Assembly: GCF_036227325.1 (NCBI RefSeq) | Contig: NZ_CP109467.1 | Span: forward strand, 5,766,001-5,830,000 | Source of the DNA: Streptomyces sp. NBC_01465 | Lineage (GTDB): Bacteria > Actinomycetota > Actinomycetes > Streptomycetales > Streptomycetaceae | Direction: 5' to 3' | Length of the DNA stretch: 64,000 nt | Shown: positions 1 to 7,447 of the stretch, one piece after another | Numbering within the stretch: position 1 is the stretch's first letter | Layout: each line of letters starts with the position of its first letter | Program-made: the position numbers and the translations under genes | The notes under the pieces: model-generated | What the model was told of the DNA's origin: nothing | Databases searched by the model: none | Seen by the model: only the letters and a program-made list of their open reading frames with translations

Positions 1-547
1 CGGAGATCAGCCCCGGGTCGTACGACGGCGTGGAGACCAGCGCCAGGATCTTGCCCGTGGTGGGCTCGATCGCGGCGACCGCGCCCTTCTTGGAGCCGAG
101 ACCGTTGTACGCCGCCTTCTGCATGTCGGCCTGGATGGTGGAGGAGACGTTGCCGCCGGGCTGCTGGGCGCGGGTCAGCTCGTTGAGGAGCGGCACGGTG
201 GAGAGCATCGAGTCGGTGCCGGAGAGGATCCCGTCCTCGGCGTTCTCGATGAGCGTGGTGCCGTACGTCTGCGAGGCGTAGCCGGTGACGGGCGCGTACA
301 GCGGGCCGTTGTTGTACGTCCGCTCGTACCGCAGCTGCTCGCCGGTGTCCTTGGAGCCGGTGACCGTCTTGCCGTCGACCAGGATGTTCCCGCGCGGCTG
401 GTCGTAACGCGCGATCGTCTGGCGGCGGTTGGCGGGGTTCTTGTCGAGGGAGTCCGCGTCGAAGACCTGGACGCGGGTCGCGTTGAGGAGGAGTGCGACC
501 AGCAGGAGCAGACAGAAGCCGGCCGCGCGGCGGATGTAGCGGATCAT
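1..547 (-). CDS. Class B penicillin-binding protein (PbpA/PBP2 type), C-terminus cut by the window edge
   Basis: N-terminal 182 residues of a peptidoglycan transpeptidase that crosslinks glycan strands outside the membrane. The protein opens with a short basic segment and one membrane anchor (about residues 8-24), followed by the PBP dimerisation region. At about residues 158-180 it enters the transpeptidase domain, where GAVAAIEPTTGKILA and STPSYDP are characteristic of PbpA-type proteins. The SxxK, SxN and KTG motifs lie beyond the window edge. The ATG overlaps the stop of the upstream SEDS gene by 4 nt (ATGA), so the two are translationally coupled, as expected for a SEDS glycosyltransferase and its cognate class B PBP. 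Confidence 0.9.
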   Translation of the reverse strand, partial: MIRYIRRAAGFCLLLLVALLLNATRVQVFDADSLDKNPANRRQTIARYDQPRGNILVDGKTVTGSKDTGEQLRYERTYNNGPLYAPVTGYASQTYGTTLIENAEDGILSGTDSMLSTVPLLNELTRAQQPGGNVSSTIQADMQKAAYNGLGSKKGAVAAIEPTTGKILALVSTPSYDPGLIS

Positions 548-1926
548 GACTCGTCGTCCTCCACGATCGGGGCGATGACGCCGGTCTCGACCGTGCCCGG
601 GTGCGGGGCACGGGCCGAGTCGCTGATCCGGATCAGCAGCGCCACGATCATCCAGTTGGTGACCAGCGAAGAGCCGCCCTGGGCCAGGAACGGCATCGCC
701 ATGCCGGTGAGCGGGATCAGGTCCATGACGCCGCCCGCGATCACGAAGACCTGGATGGCGATGATCGAGGCGAGCCCGATCGCGAGCAGCCGCCCGAAGG
801 GGTCGCGCAGGGCCAGGCCCGCGCGGTAGCCGCGGGCCGCGAGCAGGGCGTACAGCATGAAGATCGCGGTGAGGCCGAAGAGGCCGAGCTCCTCGCCCGC
901 CGTCGCGAGGATGAAGTCGGACTTGGCGGCGAAGCCGATGAGGATGGAGTGGCCCTCGCCCAGGCCCGTGCCGAGCATCCCGCCGGCGCCGAAGGCGAAG
1001 AGCGACTGGGCGAGCTGGCTCGCGCCCTCGCCCGCGTCGATGGAGGCGAAGGGGTGCAGCCAGTCCTCGACGCGGCTGCGGACGTGCGGCTCCAGGGTGC
1101 CGACCACGGCGGCGCCCACGGCGGCCAGCACCATCCCGATCGCGATCCAGCTGCCACGGCCCGTGGCCACGTACAGCATGATCACGAAGAGTCCGAAGAA
1201 GAGGAGCGAGGTGCCGAGGTCGCGCTCCATGACCAGGACGCCGACGCTGATCAGCCAGATCGCGAGGATCGGGGCGAAGACCCGCATGGTGGGGAGCTGG
1301 AGCTTCCAGATCTTGCGGCCCGTGTAGGCGAGGGCGTTGCGGTTGGCCGCGAGGTACGCGGCGAAGAAGATCGCGAGCAGGATCTTGGCGAACTCACCGG
1401 GCTGGATGGAGAAGCCCGCGATACGGATCCAGATCTTCGCGCCGTTCACGGCAGGGAAGAAGATCGGGATGATCATCAGCACCAGGGCGGTGGCCACCGA
1501 GAGGTAGGCGTAGCGCTGGAGGACGCGGTGGTCGCGCAGGAAGACGACGACGGCGATGAAGAGCGCGACGCCCAGCGTGGACCAGATCAGCTGGGTGGGG
1601 GCGGCCTGGTCGCCGGGGGTCTCCAGGTCGAGGCGGTAGATCAGGACGAGGCCGATTCCGTTGAGGAGTACGGCGATCGGCAGCAGCAGCGGGTCCGCGT
1701 AGGGGGCGCGGAAGTGGACGGCGAGGTGGGCCAGGAGCGCGAGGAGGCCGAGCCCGGCGCCGTAGCTGAGCGCGTCGGCGGGGGCGGAACCGTTCTTGGC
1801 GAGACCGACGTCGACGTAGCCGAAGACGGAGATCAGGACGGCGGCGACGAGAAGCACGAGCTCGACGCCGCGCCGCTTGGGGAGGCGTAGTTCGGGCGGG
1901 GGTGCTTCCGCCGTCGTTGCGGTCAT
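544..1926 (-). CDS. SEDS-family peptidoglycan glycosyltransferase (FtsW/RodA/SpoVE)
   Basis: Polytopic membrane protein of 460 residues that polymerises lipid II, working with a class B PBP. At least ten hydrophobic segments are visible, and the C-terminal FLAQGGSSLVTNW stretch is a SEDS signature. A cytosolic N-terminal tail rich in E, P and R (first 25 residues) precedes the first helix. The ATG at 1926 was chosen; a TTG at 1935 would add three residues. Neither start has a good ribosome binding site, so a leaderless or very short-leader transcript is possible. The PBP gene follows with an ATGA overlap. By synteny this is probably the sporulation-linked SEDS protein called Sfr in S. coelicolor; that identification is an inference. 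Confidence 0.9.
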   Translation of the reverse strand: MTATTAEAPPPELRLPKRRGVELVLLVAAVLISVFGYVDVGLAKNGSAPADALSYGAGLGLLALLAHLAVHFRAPYADPLLLPIAVLLNGIGLVLIYRLDLETPGDQAAPTQLIWSTLGVALFIAVVVFLRDHRVLQRYAYLSVATALVLMIIPIFFPAVNGAKIWIRIAGFSIQPGEFAKILLAIFFAAYLAANRNALAYTGRKIWKLQLPTMRVFAPILAIWLISVGVLVMERDLGTSLLFFGLFVIMLYVATGRGSWIAIGMVLAAVGAAVVGTLEPHVRSRVEDWLHPFASIDAGEGASQLAQSLFAFGAGGMLGTGLGEGHSILIGFAAKSDFILATAGEELGLFGLTAIFMLYALLAARGYRAGLALRDPFGRLLAIGLASIIAIQVFVIAGGVMDLIPLTGMAMPFLAQGGSSLVTNWMIVALLIRISDSARAPHPGTVETGVIAPIVEDDES

Positions 1927-1953
1927 GCCAGGCAACGTAGCAAGACAGAGACC

Positions 1954-2032
1954 TTATGTCCCTTTATGTCATAGTGTGCCGAGGGATGCTGATGGCCTGT
2001 CACGACGGCCTGACGACTGACCTGACGACTGA
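1954..2032. repeat. Direct repeats in the divergent control region between the SEDS and DUF6325 genes
   Basis: Two short repeat pairs are seen. TTATGTC occurs at 1954-1960 and again at 1964-1970, a 10-bp (one helical turn) spacing. The 12-mer CCTGACGACTGA is perfectly repeated in tandem at 2009-2020 and 2021-2032, ending just before the GAGGAG ribosome binding site of the DUF6325 gene. A TAGTGT hexamer at 1972-1977 could be a -10 element for the rightward gene, but no matching -35 is seen. Confidence 0.6.
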
Positions 2033-2043
2033 GGAGTGCGGAT

Positions 2044-2469
2044 ATGGGGCCTGTGGAGTTCATCGTTCTCGCCTTCCCCGAGGAGCAGCTGCACGTCGAC
2101 GCCGTGGCCGCGATCGCCGCCCTGCGCAAGAGCGGTGCGGTGCGCCCCGTCGACTCGCTGGTGGTCACCAAGACCGCGGCGGGCGAGGTACTGGCGGCCG
2201 AGCTCACCGAGTTCGAGGAACTGAAGGACGTCCTCGTCGGCGAGGACGCCGCACAGCTGATCGGGCCCGAGGACGTCAAGGAGGCGGCCGAGCTCCTGGA
2301 GAACGGCAACTGCGCGCTCCTCGTCCTCGTCGAGCACCTCTGGGCGCAGGCCGCGGCCGACGCCGTACGGGAGGCGGGCGGGCACATCGCCGCTTCCGTA
2401 CGCATTCCGCCGGAGCGCCTGCGGGAAGTGCAGGCCGTACTCGCCACCGCCGCGTCCCAGGAGGGCTGA
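2044..2469 (+). CDS. DUF6325 family protein
   Basis: Soluble 141-residue protein of unknown function. The opening GPVEFIVLAFPE and the later acidic helix followed by NCALLVLVEHLWA are typical of DUF6325 proteins, which are often found beside SHOCT-domain proteins and may sense or respond to membrane or envelope state (function not established). No signal peptide or membrane helix is seen. A GAGGAG ribosome binding site lies 7 nt before the ATG. The next gene starts 4 nt after its stop, so the two form an operon. Confidence 0.8.
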   Translation: MGPVEFIVLAFPEEQLHVDAVAAIAALRKSGAVRPVDSLVVTKTAAGEVLAAELTEFEELKDVLVGEDAAQLIGPEDVKEAAELLENGNCALLVLVEHLWAQAAADAVREAGGHIAASVRIPPERLREVQAVLATAASQEG

Positions 2470-2473
2470 CCCC

Positions 2474-2821
2474 ATGTTCATCCGACCCATGCGACCGATG
2501 GTCCGTCCCGTCATGCGCCCACGGGGCGCCCCGCTGCTGCGCGGTGCGCTGGTGGGCGGCGCGGCGTACGCCGTCGGCAAGAACAACGCCCGGCGCGCGC
2601 AGAACGAGCAGGACCAGAACGCCGCGATCCAGGACCTCCAGGCGCAGCAGTCCCAGCCCCAGTACCAGCAGCCGATGCCGGCCGTCGCGCCCGCGCCCGC
2701 CGCCCCCGCCTCCGGCGGCGATGTCGCCGACCGGCTGGCCCAGTTGGGGCAGATGGCACAGCAAGGCCTGCTCACGCCCGAGGAGTTCGCGGCCGCGAAG
2801 GCGAAGCTGCTAGGCGTCTGA
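2474..2821 (+). CDS. Small SHOCT-domain protein
   Basis: 115-residue protein. The basic N-terminus (RPMRPMVRPVMRP) and a short Gly/Ala hydrophobic stretch (GALVGGAAYAVG) suggest membrane association. The middle is Gln/Pro/Ala-rich and probably disordered. Residues about 83-115 form a SHOCT motif (short C-terminal oligomerisation domain), with the usual L..Lx.lx..G.lt.eEF...K..LL pattern. It follows DUF6325 by 4 nt and has an AGGAGG site 9 nt upstream. Its last 12 nt overlap the 3' end of the convergent sensor kinase gene. Confidence 0.8.
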   Translation: MFIRPMRPMVRPVMRPRGAPLLRGALVGGAAYAVGKNNARRAQNEQDQNAAIQDLQAQQSQPQYQQPMPAVAPAPAAPASGGDVADRLAQLGQMAQQGLLTPEEFAAAKAKLLGV

Positions 2822-4102
2822 CCCGGCCCCGGCGGCGGTGTCGTCGAAGCTCACGTACTCGGGCAGCGTGAGCCGGGCCTCCGCGCCGCCGCCCTCCGCC
2901 TCCTCCGCGTTGCGGAAGACGAGCTCGGCCCCGATCACCGCCGCCTGCCCGACCGCGATGGTCAGCCCGAGACCGTGCCCCTTGGTCTCGGCGTTCGTAC
3001 GGAACCGCTGCGGCCCGTGCTCCAGCAGATACTCCGGATATCCCGCGCCGTGGTCCCGCACGGTCACCACGGGCCCCTCCACGCTCACCACCACCGGCGC
3101 CCGCCCGTGCTTGTGCGCATTGCCGACCAGATTGCCGATGACCCGCTCCAGGCGCCGCTTGTCGCTCTCCACGCGGGCCGCCCTCCCCACCCGTACCTCC
3201 GTGCCCGCCCCCGCGGCGAGGGCCACCCGCTCGGCGATCGGCGGCAGGAGGTGGAAGGCGAGGTCGACCGTCTCGCTCCCCGCGTCGAGCCGGGAGATCT
3301 CCAGCAGGTCCTCGGTGAGCGAGCGCAGCACCCGTACGCGGTCCTGCACCAGCTCCGAGGGGCGGCCCGGCGGCAGCAGTTCGGCAGCCGCGTGCAGTCC
3401 GGTCAGCGGGGTGCGCAGCTCGTGCGCCACATCGGCGGTGAAGCGCTGCTCGCTCTCCAGCTTGCGCTGCAGCGAGGAGGCCATGGTGTCCAGCGCCCCC
3501 GACAGGATCGCCACCTCGTCCTGCCGGCGGCGCGGCCCCCTGGCCCTGGGGTCGTTGACGCGCGCGTCCAGGTCGCCTGTGCTGATCCGGCCCGCGACCA
3601 GCGCGGCCTTGCGCAGCCGGCGGGTGATCCGGGTGACGGTGAAGGCGCCGATGAGGAGCGTGGCGCCGATGGCCAGGACCGAGGAGGCGAGGATCGACTG
3701 GTCCAGGTTGGTGATGGTCTTCGCGCTCTGGCTGTAGTCGACGGCGGTGGCGATCACCTTCCCGTCGGCGGGGCCCGCCGCCCACATCACCGTCCGCCCG
3801 CCCCGGTCGGCCACCATCGTGCCGCGCTGCCCCTTCAGGGCGAGGTCGTGCAGGGTGGGCGGCAGATCGGGCGGGTCGATGCCGGAACGCCAGGGGAGCG
3901 GCTCGCCGTCCTGGTACGCCTCCACGGTCTCCGACAGCCGGTCGAGCGCCTTCTCACGGGCCTGGGTGACCGTCTGGTGCGTCACCGACGCATGCACCAG
4001 ACCGCCGAGCAGCGCGGCCAGCATGCAGGACATCACCGTGATGAAGACCGCGGCCTTCCAGGTGAGCGAGGCCGCCCAGGACGGTGCGAGACGGATCCTC
4101 AT
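2810..4102 (-). CDS. Membrane sensor histidine kinase (HAMP, HisKA, HATPase)
   Basis: 430-residue two-component sensor. Membrane helices lie at about residues 14-36 and 136-156 and flank an extracytoplasmic sensor segment of about 100 residues. A HAMP linker follows, then the phosphoacceptor His at about residue 227 in HELRTP. The ATPase domain shows an N box (NLVGNAHKH), DHGAGY and GHGLGL. The start ATG overlaps the stop of the upstream lipoprotein gene (ATGA), so the two are made together. No response regulator gene lies next to it, which is unusual for this class, so its partner must be encoded elsewhere. The 3' end overlaps the convergent SHOCT gene by 12 nt. Confidence 0.92.
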   Translation of the reverse strand: MRIRLAPSWAASLTWKAAVFITVMSCMLAALLGGLVHASVTHQTVTQAREKALDRLSETVEAYQDGEPLPWRSGIDPPDLPPTLHDLALKGQRGTMVADRGGRTVMWAAGPADGKVIATAVDYSQSAKTITNLDQSILASSVLAIGATLLIGAFTVTRITRRLRKAALVAGRISTGDLDARVNDPRARGPRRRQDEVAILSGALDTMASSLQRKLESEQRFTADVAHELRTPLTGLHAAAELLPPGRPSELVQDRVRVLRSLTEDLLEISRLDAGSETVDLAFHLLPPIAERVALAAGAGTEVRVGRAARVESDKRRLERVIGNLVGNAHKHGRAPVVVSVEGPVVTVRDHGAGYPEYLLEHGPQRFRTNAETKGHGLGLTIAVGQAAVIGAELVFRNAEEAEGGGAEARLTLPEYVSFDDTAAGAGSDA

Positions 4103-4794
4103 TCCGCGCTCGCCCGCCGGGGTCTGGCCGGGCGCGCGGAGGACAGCGGCGCCGGGGACTTCTGGGGGGCGACGCGCAGGATCTCGTCCCGGGTGGGGAG
4201 CATCGCGCGCTGGCTGGAGTCCCAGGACCACGAGGTCCGGTACTCGTAGCCGGGCAGCCCCGCGGGATCGCGGATGATCACGTCGCGGTCGGCCAGCTCG
4301 ACGCTGATCACGTCGTCGACCGTGTCCATGATGCGCAGCAGCTCGCCGTTGTGGGCCCAGTAGCAGTTGATCGCCAGCTGGCCGTCGGGCAGCGTGATGC
4401 CGGTGATCAGCTCGTCGCGGCTGTCGCCCGTCAGATCCCGGTAGTACGGCTTGAGCACATCACCGTCGGCGATGAAGCCGGACGTGGTCGGATCGGCGCG
4501 CACCACCTTGGCCGGATCCACCGTGTGCACGTCGTCGCCCTTCACCTTGATCCCCGGCACGGACTCGGAGGCGCTCGACGGCGGCCCCGACGGCTGTACG
4601 GAGGCGGGCGTCAGGGTGGGCCACAGCTGAGTGGGCCCCACGGCGGTCGGGGTCGCGCCCGCGCTCTGCAGATCGCCCGAGGTGCCGCATCCCGCGCACA
4701 CGGCGACGAGCAGCGCGACCGTCGCGGTCAGCGGTGCTGCTCCGGCTGCGGGGCGGTGGCGGCGGCGCAAGGCTCTCCTTCCGTACGAGTGCAT
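4099..4794 (-). CDS. Secreted or lipid-anchored protein with an integrin-like (FG-GAP/VCBS) segment
   Basis: About 231 residues. An Arg-rich n-region and a hydrophobic core (ALLVAVCAGC) lead to a Cys followed by Gly-Thr-Ser, consistent with a lipoprotein signal peptide, although Cys at the -3 position is atypical for a lipobox. The mature part contains YYRDLTGDSRDELITGI, a calcium-loop-like FG-GAP/VCBS segment. It is coupled by an ATGA overlap to the sensor kinase, so it may act as an extracellular modulator of that kinase (inference). The start is uncertain: ATG 4794 has no ribosome binding site, while a TTG at 4770 is preceded by AAGGAG at short spacing. Confidence 0.65.
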   Translation of the reverse strand: MHSYGRRALRRRHRPAAGAAPLTATVALLVAVCAGCGTSGDLQSAGATPTAVGPTQLWPTLTPASVQPSGPPSSASESVPGIKVKGDDVHTVDPAKVVRADPTTSGFIADGDVLKPYYRDLTGDSRDELITGITLPDGQLAINCYWAHNGELLRIMDTVDDVISVELADRDVIIRDPAGLPGYEYRTSWSWDSSQRAMLPTRDEILRVAPQKSPAPLSSARPARPRRASAE

Positions 4795-4859
4795 CCAGCC
4801 CAGCCTGTAACGGCAGCGGCCCCGGCGCATCCTCGCGCCGGGGCCGGGATGCGTCCCGC

Positions 4860-5159
4860 TCAGCCCTGGTACGGGTTCTGGCCGGCCTGCTGCTGCGGGG
4901 CGTCCTGCTGCCCGTACGCCTGCTGCTGCGGCTGCGCCTGGAGCCCGTCCGCCTGCTCCTTGGTGATCTTCTGCTCCATGCCGCAGAACGTGCACTGCGT
5001 CGTGTACTTCACCGAGATCGGGAACAGCGGCACGAAGAACAGCGTGAACTTGGTGACGCGCTTGCGCAGCGTGTGCGCGGCCGGATTGCCGCAGTGCCCG
5101 CACACCAGCGTCAGCATCGCCAGCTGGTACAGGTACCCCCTGGTACCGAAAATGATCAT
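4860..5159 (-). CDS. Zinc-ribbon domain protein
   Basis: 99-residue protein conserved in actinomycetes, function unknown. Two CxxC pairs (CGHCG near residue 20 and CTFCG near residue 57) should bind one zinc ion. Between them lies a hydrophobic stretch (TLFFVPLFPIS) that may associate with the membrane. The C-terminal third is Gln/Ala/Gly-rich and disordered. A strong GAGGAGG ribosome binding site sits before the ATG at 5159. It lies alone between the lipoprotein gene and the phosphatase gene. Confidence 0.8.
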   Translation of the reverse strand: MIIFGTRGYLYQLAMLTLVCGHCGNPAAHTLRKRVTKFTLFFVPLFPISVKYTTQCTFCGMEQKITKEQADGLQAQPQQQAYGQQDAPQQQAGQNPYQG

Positions 5160-5209
5160 GCCGTGGTCCCCTCCTCGGTCATACCCGGCCCGTACTGGCC
5201 GCGTACAGG

Positions 5210-5737
5210 CTACGGCTCGGACAATCCCGCAAGCAGACGGACCACGTCCAGCCCCGTGTCCAGATACTCCTCGAAGACCGGATTGTGCAGTGCCCACCGC
5301 GACCGGCGCTGTCTGACCAGCGCGATCGCCTCCTCGGGGGTGCGCCCCGACCGGATGAGCGTGTGCGCGACGACCAGCCCCGAGCGGTTGTACCCGGAGT
5401 GGCAGCGCACCAGTACGCTCCGCCCGAGCCCCAGCGAGAGCTGCGCGATCTCCGCGAGCCGGATCACCCCGTCCACCTGCGCCTCGTCGAGCGGGGCGTC
5501 GGGGATCTCGTGCACATGGTGCTCCACGCCGGGCGGCGGGCCGTGGCCCGGGCGGCGCAGCAGACTCAGTACGACGTCGAACTCGTCGCGTACGACGGCC
5601 AGTTCAAGCCCTGTCTCCGGACGGAAGAAGGCGTGCCCGCCCATCCACAGCCCCGGAACGATCTCGTCCCAGGCCGTGTCCGGTGCCGGAACGTCCCCGT
5701 CGTCCCTCCTGCGCACGCGCAAGGTCAACCCCCTCAA
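5210..5737 (-). CDS. Dual-specificity-type protein phosphatase
   Basis: About 175 residues, cytosolic. The active-site signature is RCHSGYNRSG, a Cys-x5-Arg P-loop that forms the thiophosphate intermediate in protein tyrosine and dual-specificity phosphatases. A preceding DAPLDE segment could supply the general-acid Asp. The likely substrates are phosphoproteins, unknown here. The start is uncertain: TTG 5737 follows GAGGTG at short distance, and in-frame TTG 5722 or GTG 5716 lie downstream of a GAGGGGG stretch. All options leave the catalytic domain intact. Confidence 0.8.
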   Translation of the reverse strand: MRGLTLRVRRRDDGDVPAPDTAWDEIVPGLWMGGHAFFRPETGLELAVVRDEFDVVLSLLRRPGHGPPPGVEHHVHEIPDAPLDEAQVDGVIRLAEIAQLSLGLGRSVLVRCHSGYNRSGLVVAHTLIRSGRTPEEAIALVRQRRSRWALHNPVFEEYLDTGLDVVRLLAGLSEP

Positions 5738-5819
5738 CTCACCTCAACGGTAACCTGGTTATTGCCCCTCCGCCCTGTGTGCTGTTCCCATGGTCGTGGG
5801 TGGGATGAGGTGATGCGGC

Positions 5820-6632
5820 ATGACCGGTCTGAGGATCACCCCGGCGTGGCGGCACAGTCAGGAACGGCTGTACGTGGGCCTGCCGGACGGCAGGAACGTC
5901 GCCTGGTACGACCGTGACACGAGCAGGGTCAGCCTGCTCTTCGACGAACAGAGGGAAGCGGTCCTGGAGGCCCTGCGGCCTTTCCTGACAGGGGAGTTCA
6001 CCGTCGGCCCCCCTCCCGTGCCGACCCCGGCCGACCTCGCGCTGCTCACCCTGCACCCCGACGACGACCTGGCGCCCAACCGCCCCGGCGAGGCGCTCCA
6101 CGCCGTACTGGACGGCGCCGCACCGCCCTCGCGGTTCCGTGCCGACCCGCGGCGGGGCGCGCTGGTCGCGCAGCAGGCGCTGGGGGAGCGGCTCGACGGT
6201 CTCGAGGGCGCGGGCTGGCGGGTGCTGCACTCGGTGCCGCTGCCGGGCGGGGGGCACATCGACCACCTGCTGATCGGCCCGGCAGGGATCATGACCGTAC
6301 GCACGCTGTACGTAAGGAAGTTGCGGGTCCGCATCGCCGACCCCCTGGTCACCGTCGGCCGCACCGAGCCCGAACCGCAGCTCCGCTGGGCACGCAGGGA
6401 GGCCGAGCGGGCGTCCCTCGCACTCGCGGCGGCGGTCCGGCCGGTGCTGGGTCTGGTCGGGGCGGCGCGGGTGGAGGTCGCACCCGGGGCGGGCGCGGGG
6501 AACGTACGGATCCTGCGCGACGGCGAGGGGGACGTGGAGGCGCTGGCGCGGCTCGGCGGCGTACTGAAGCCCGCGGACATCGAGGCGCTGCACGCCACGG
6601 CGCGGGACCGGAGGACATGGCTCCGGGCATGA
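5820..6632 (+). CDS. NERD (nuclease-related) domain protein
   Basis: 270-residue soluble protein. Residues about 110-200 fit a NERD domain: G.rL..LE..GWRVLHSVPLPGGGHIDHLLIGPAGIMTV, in which the Asp of HIDHLLIGP and the acidic residue before the first helix correspond to nuclease-like positions. The family is related to Holliday-junction resolvase and restriction-enzyme folds and is presumed to act on nucleic acid, but no substrate is known. The N-terminal 100 residues have no clear family. It is transcribed alone, away from the phosphatase. Confidence 0.7.
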   Translation: MTGLRITPAWRHSQERLYVGLPDGRNVAWYDRDTSRVSLLFDEQREAVLEALRPFLTGEFTVGPPPVPTPADLALLTLHPDDDLAPNRPGEALHAVLDGAAPPSRFRADPRRGALVAQQALGERLDGLEGAGWRVLHSVPLPGGGHIDHLLIGPAGIMTVRTLYVRKLRVRIADPLVTVGRTEPEPQLRWARREAERASLALAAAVRPVLGLVGAARVEVAPGAGAGNVRILRDGEGDVEALARLGGVLKPADIEALHATARDRRTWLRA

Positions 6633-6707
6633 CCGTGACAAATGTCCTGCCCAGTACGGGACAGTCGCATCTGATGCCCAACTCCCCTTGCCCGGCAGGC
6701 TGTAGCC

Positions 6708-7427
6708 ATGGAAATCAAGGGGAACGCCGCAGCAGGAAACGCCACCGCCACCAGCAACGCCGACAACGCGAAGAAGAACTTCGGCCCGCTGATCGTGGAC
6801 GCCGTCATCCCGACGGCCGGCTACTACCTCCTCAAGCACGAGGGCATGTCCACCGTCTCCGCCCTCGCCTGGAGCAGCGTCGTCCCCGCCGCCCGCACGA
6901 TCTGGGGCCTGATCAAGGAGCGGCAGCTCAACGGCCTCGCCGCGCTGATGCTGGTGGTCAACGTGGTCGGCCTGGCGCTCACCTTCCTCACCGGCGACCC
7001 CCGGCTCATGCTCGCCAAGGACAGCGCGGTCAGCTCCACGGTCGGCATCGGCATCCTGGTCTCCGTGGCTCTCGGCCGCCCGATGATGACGGCCGGCCTC
7101 AAGCCCTGGCTGGTGAAGGCCGACAGCGCCAAGTCCGAGGCCTGGGACCGGCTTTCGGCCGAGTCGACCGCCTTCCGCCGTATCGAGTCGCGGTTCTCGC
7201 TCATCTGGGGAACCGCGCTGCTCGGCGAGTGCGTTGTGCGCGTGGTGGGCGCCTACACGCTCCCCGTCGACACCATGGTCTGGCTCGGCGGAGTGTTCAC
7301 CGGCGGCGCCATCCTGATCGCCATGGTCATCGGCAGCGTGGTCGCCGTGAACCCGATGGAGAAGCTCATCGCGGCGGAGACGGCCGAGGCGGCCCCCGAG
7401 ACCACCTTCACCCCCGCGACTGTCTGA
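6708..7427 (+). CDS. VC0807-like integral membrane protein
   Basis: 239 residues. A polar Ala/Asn/Lys-rich N-terminus of 25 residues precedes four to six hydrophobic segments (for example DAVIPTAGYYLL, LAALMLVVNVVGLALTF and GVFTGGAILIAMVIGSVVAV). The pattern fits the VC0807 family of unknown function, which is frequently annotated near integral membrane sensor genes. No catalytic motif is seen. It precedes the hydrolase-like gene by 20 nt and is probably co-transcribed with it. Confidence 0.65.
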   Translation: MEIKGNAAAGNATATSNADNAKKNFGPLIVDAVIPTAGYYLLKHEGMSTVSALAWSSVVPAARTIWGLIKERQLNGLAALMLVVNVVGLALTFLTGDPRLMLAKDSAVSSTVGIGILVSVALGRPMMTAGLKPWLVKADSAKSEAWDRLSAESTAFRRIESRFSLIWGTALLGECVVRVVGAYTLPVDTMVWLGGVFTGGAILIAMVIGSVVAVNPMEKLIAAETAEAAPETTFTPATV

Positions 7428-7447
7428 CCGAGAGAAGAGACCCCACC

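Noticed and set aside
601..1890. 429-codon open frame antisense to the SEDS gene
   Set aside because: Asp/Glu/Gly/Arg-rich shadow without ribosome binding site.
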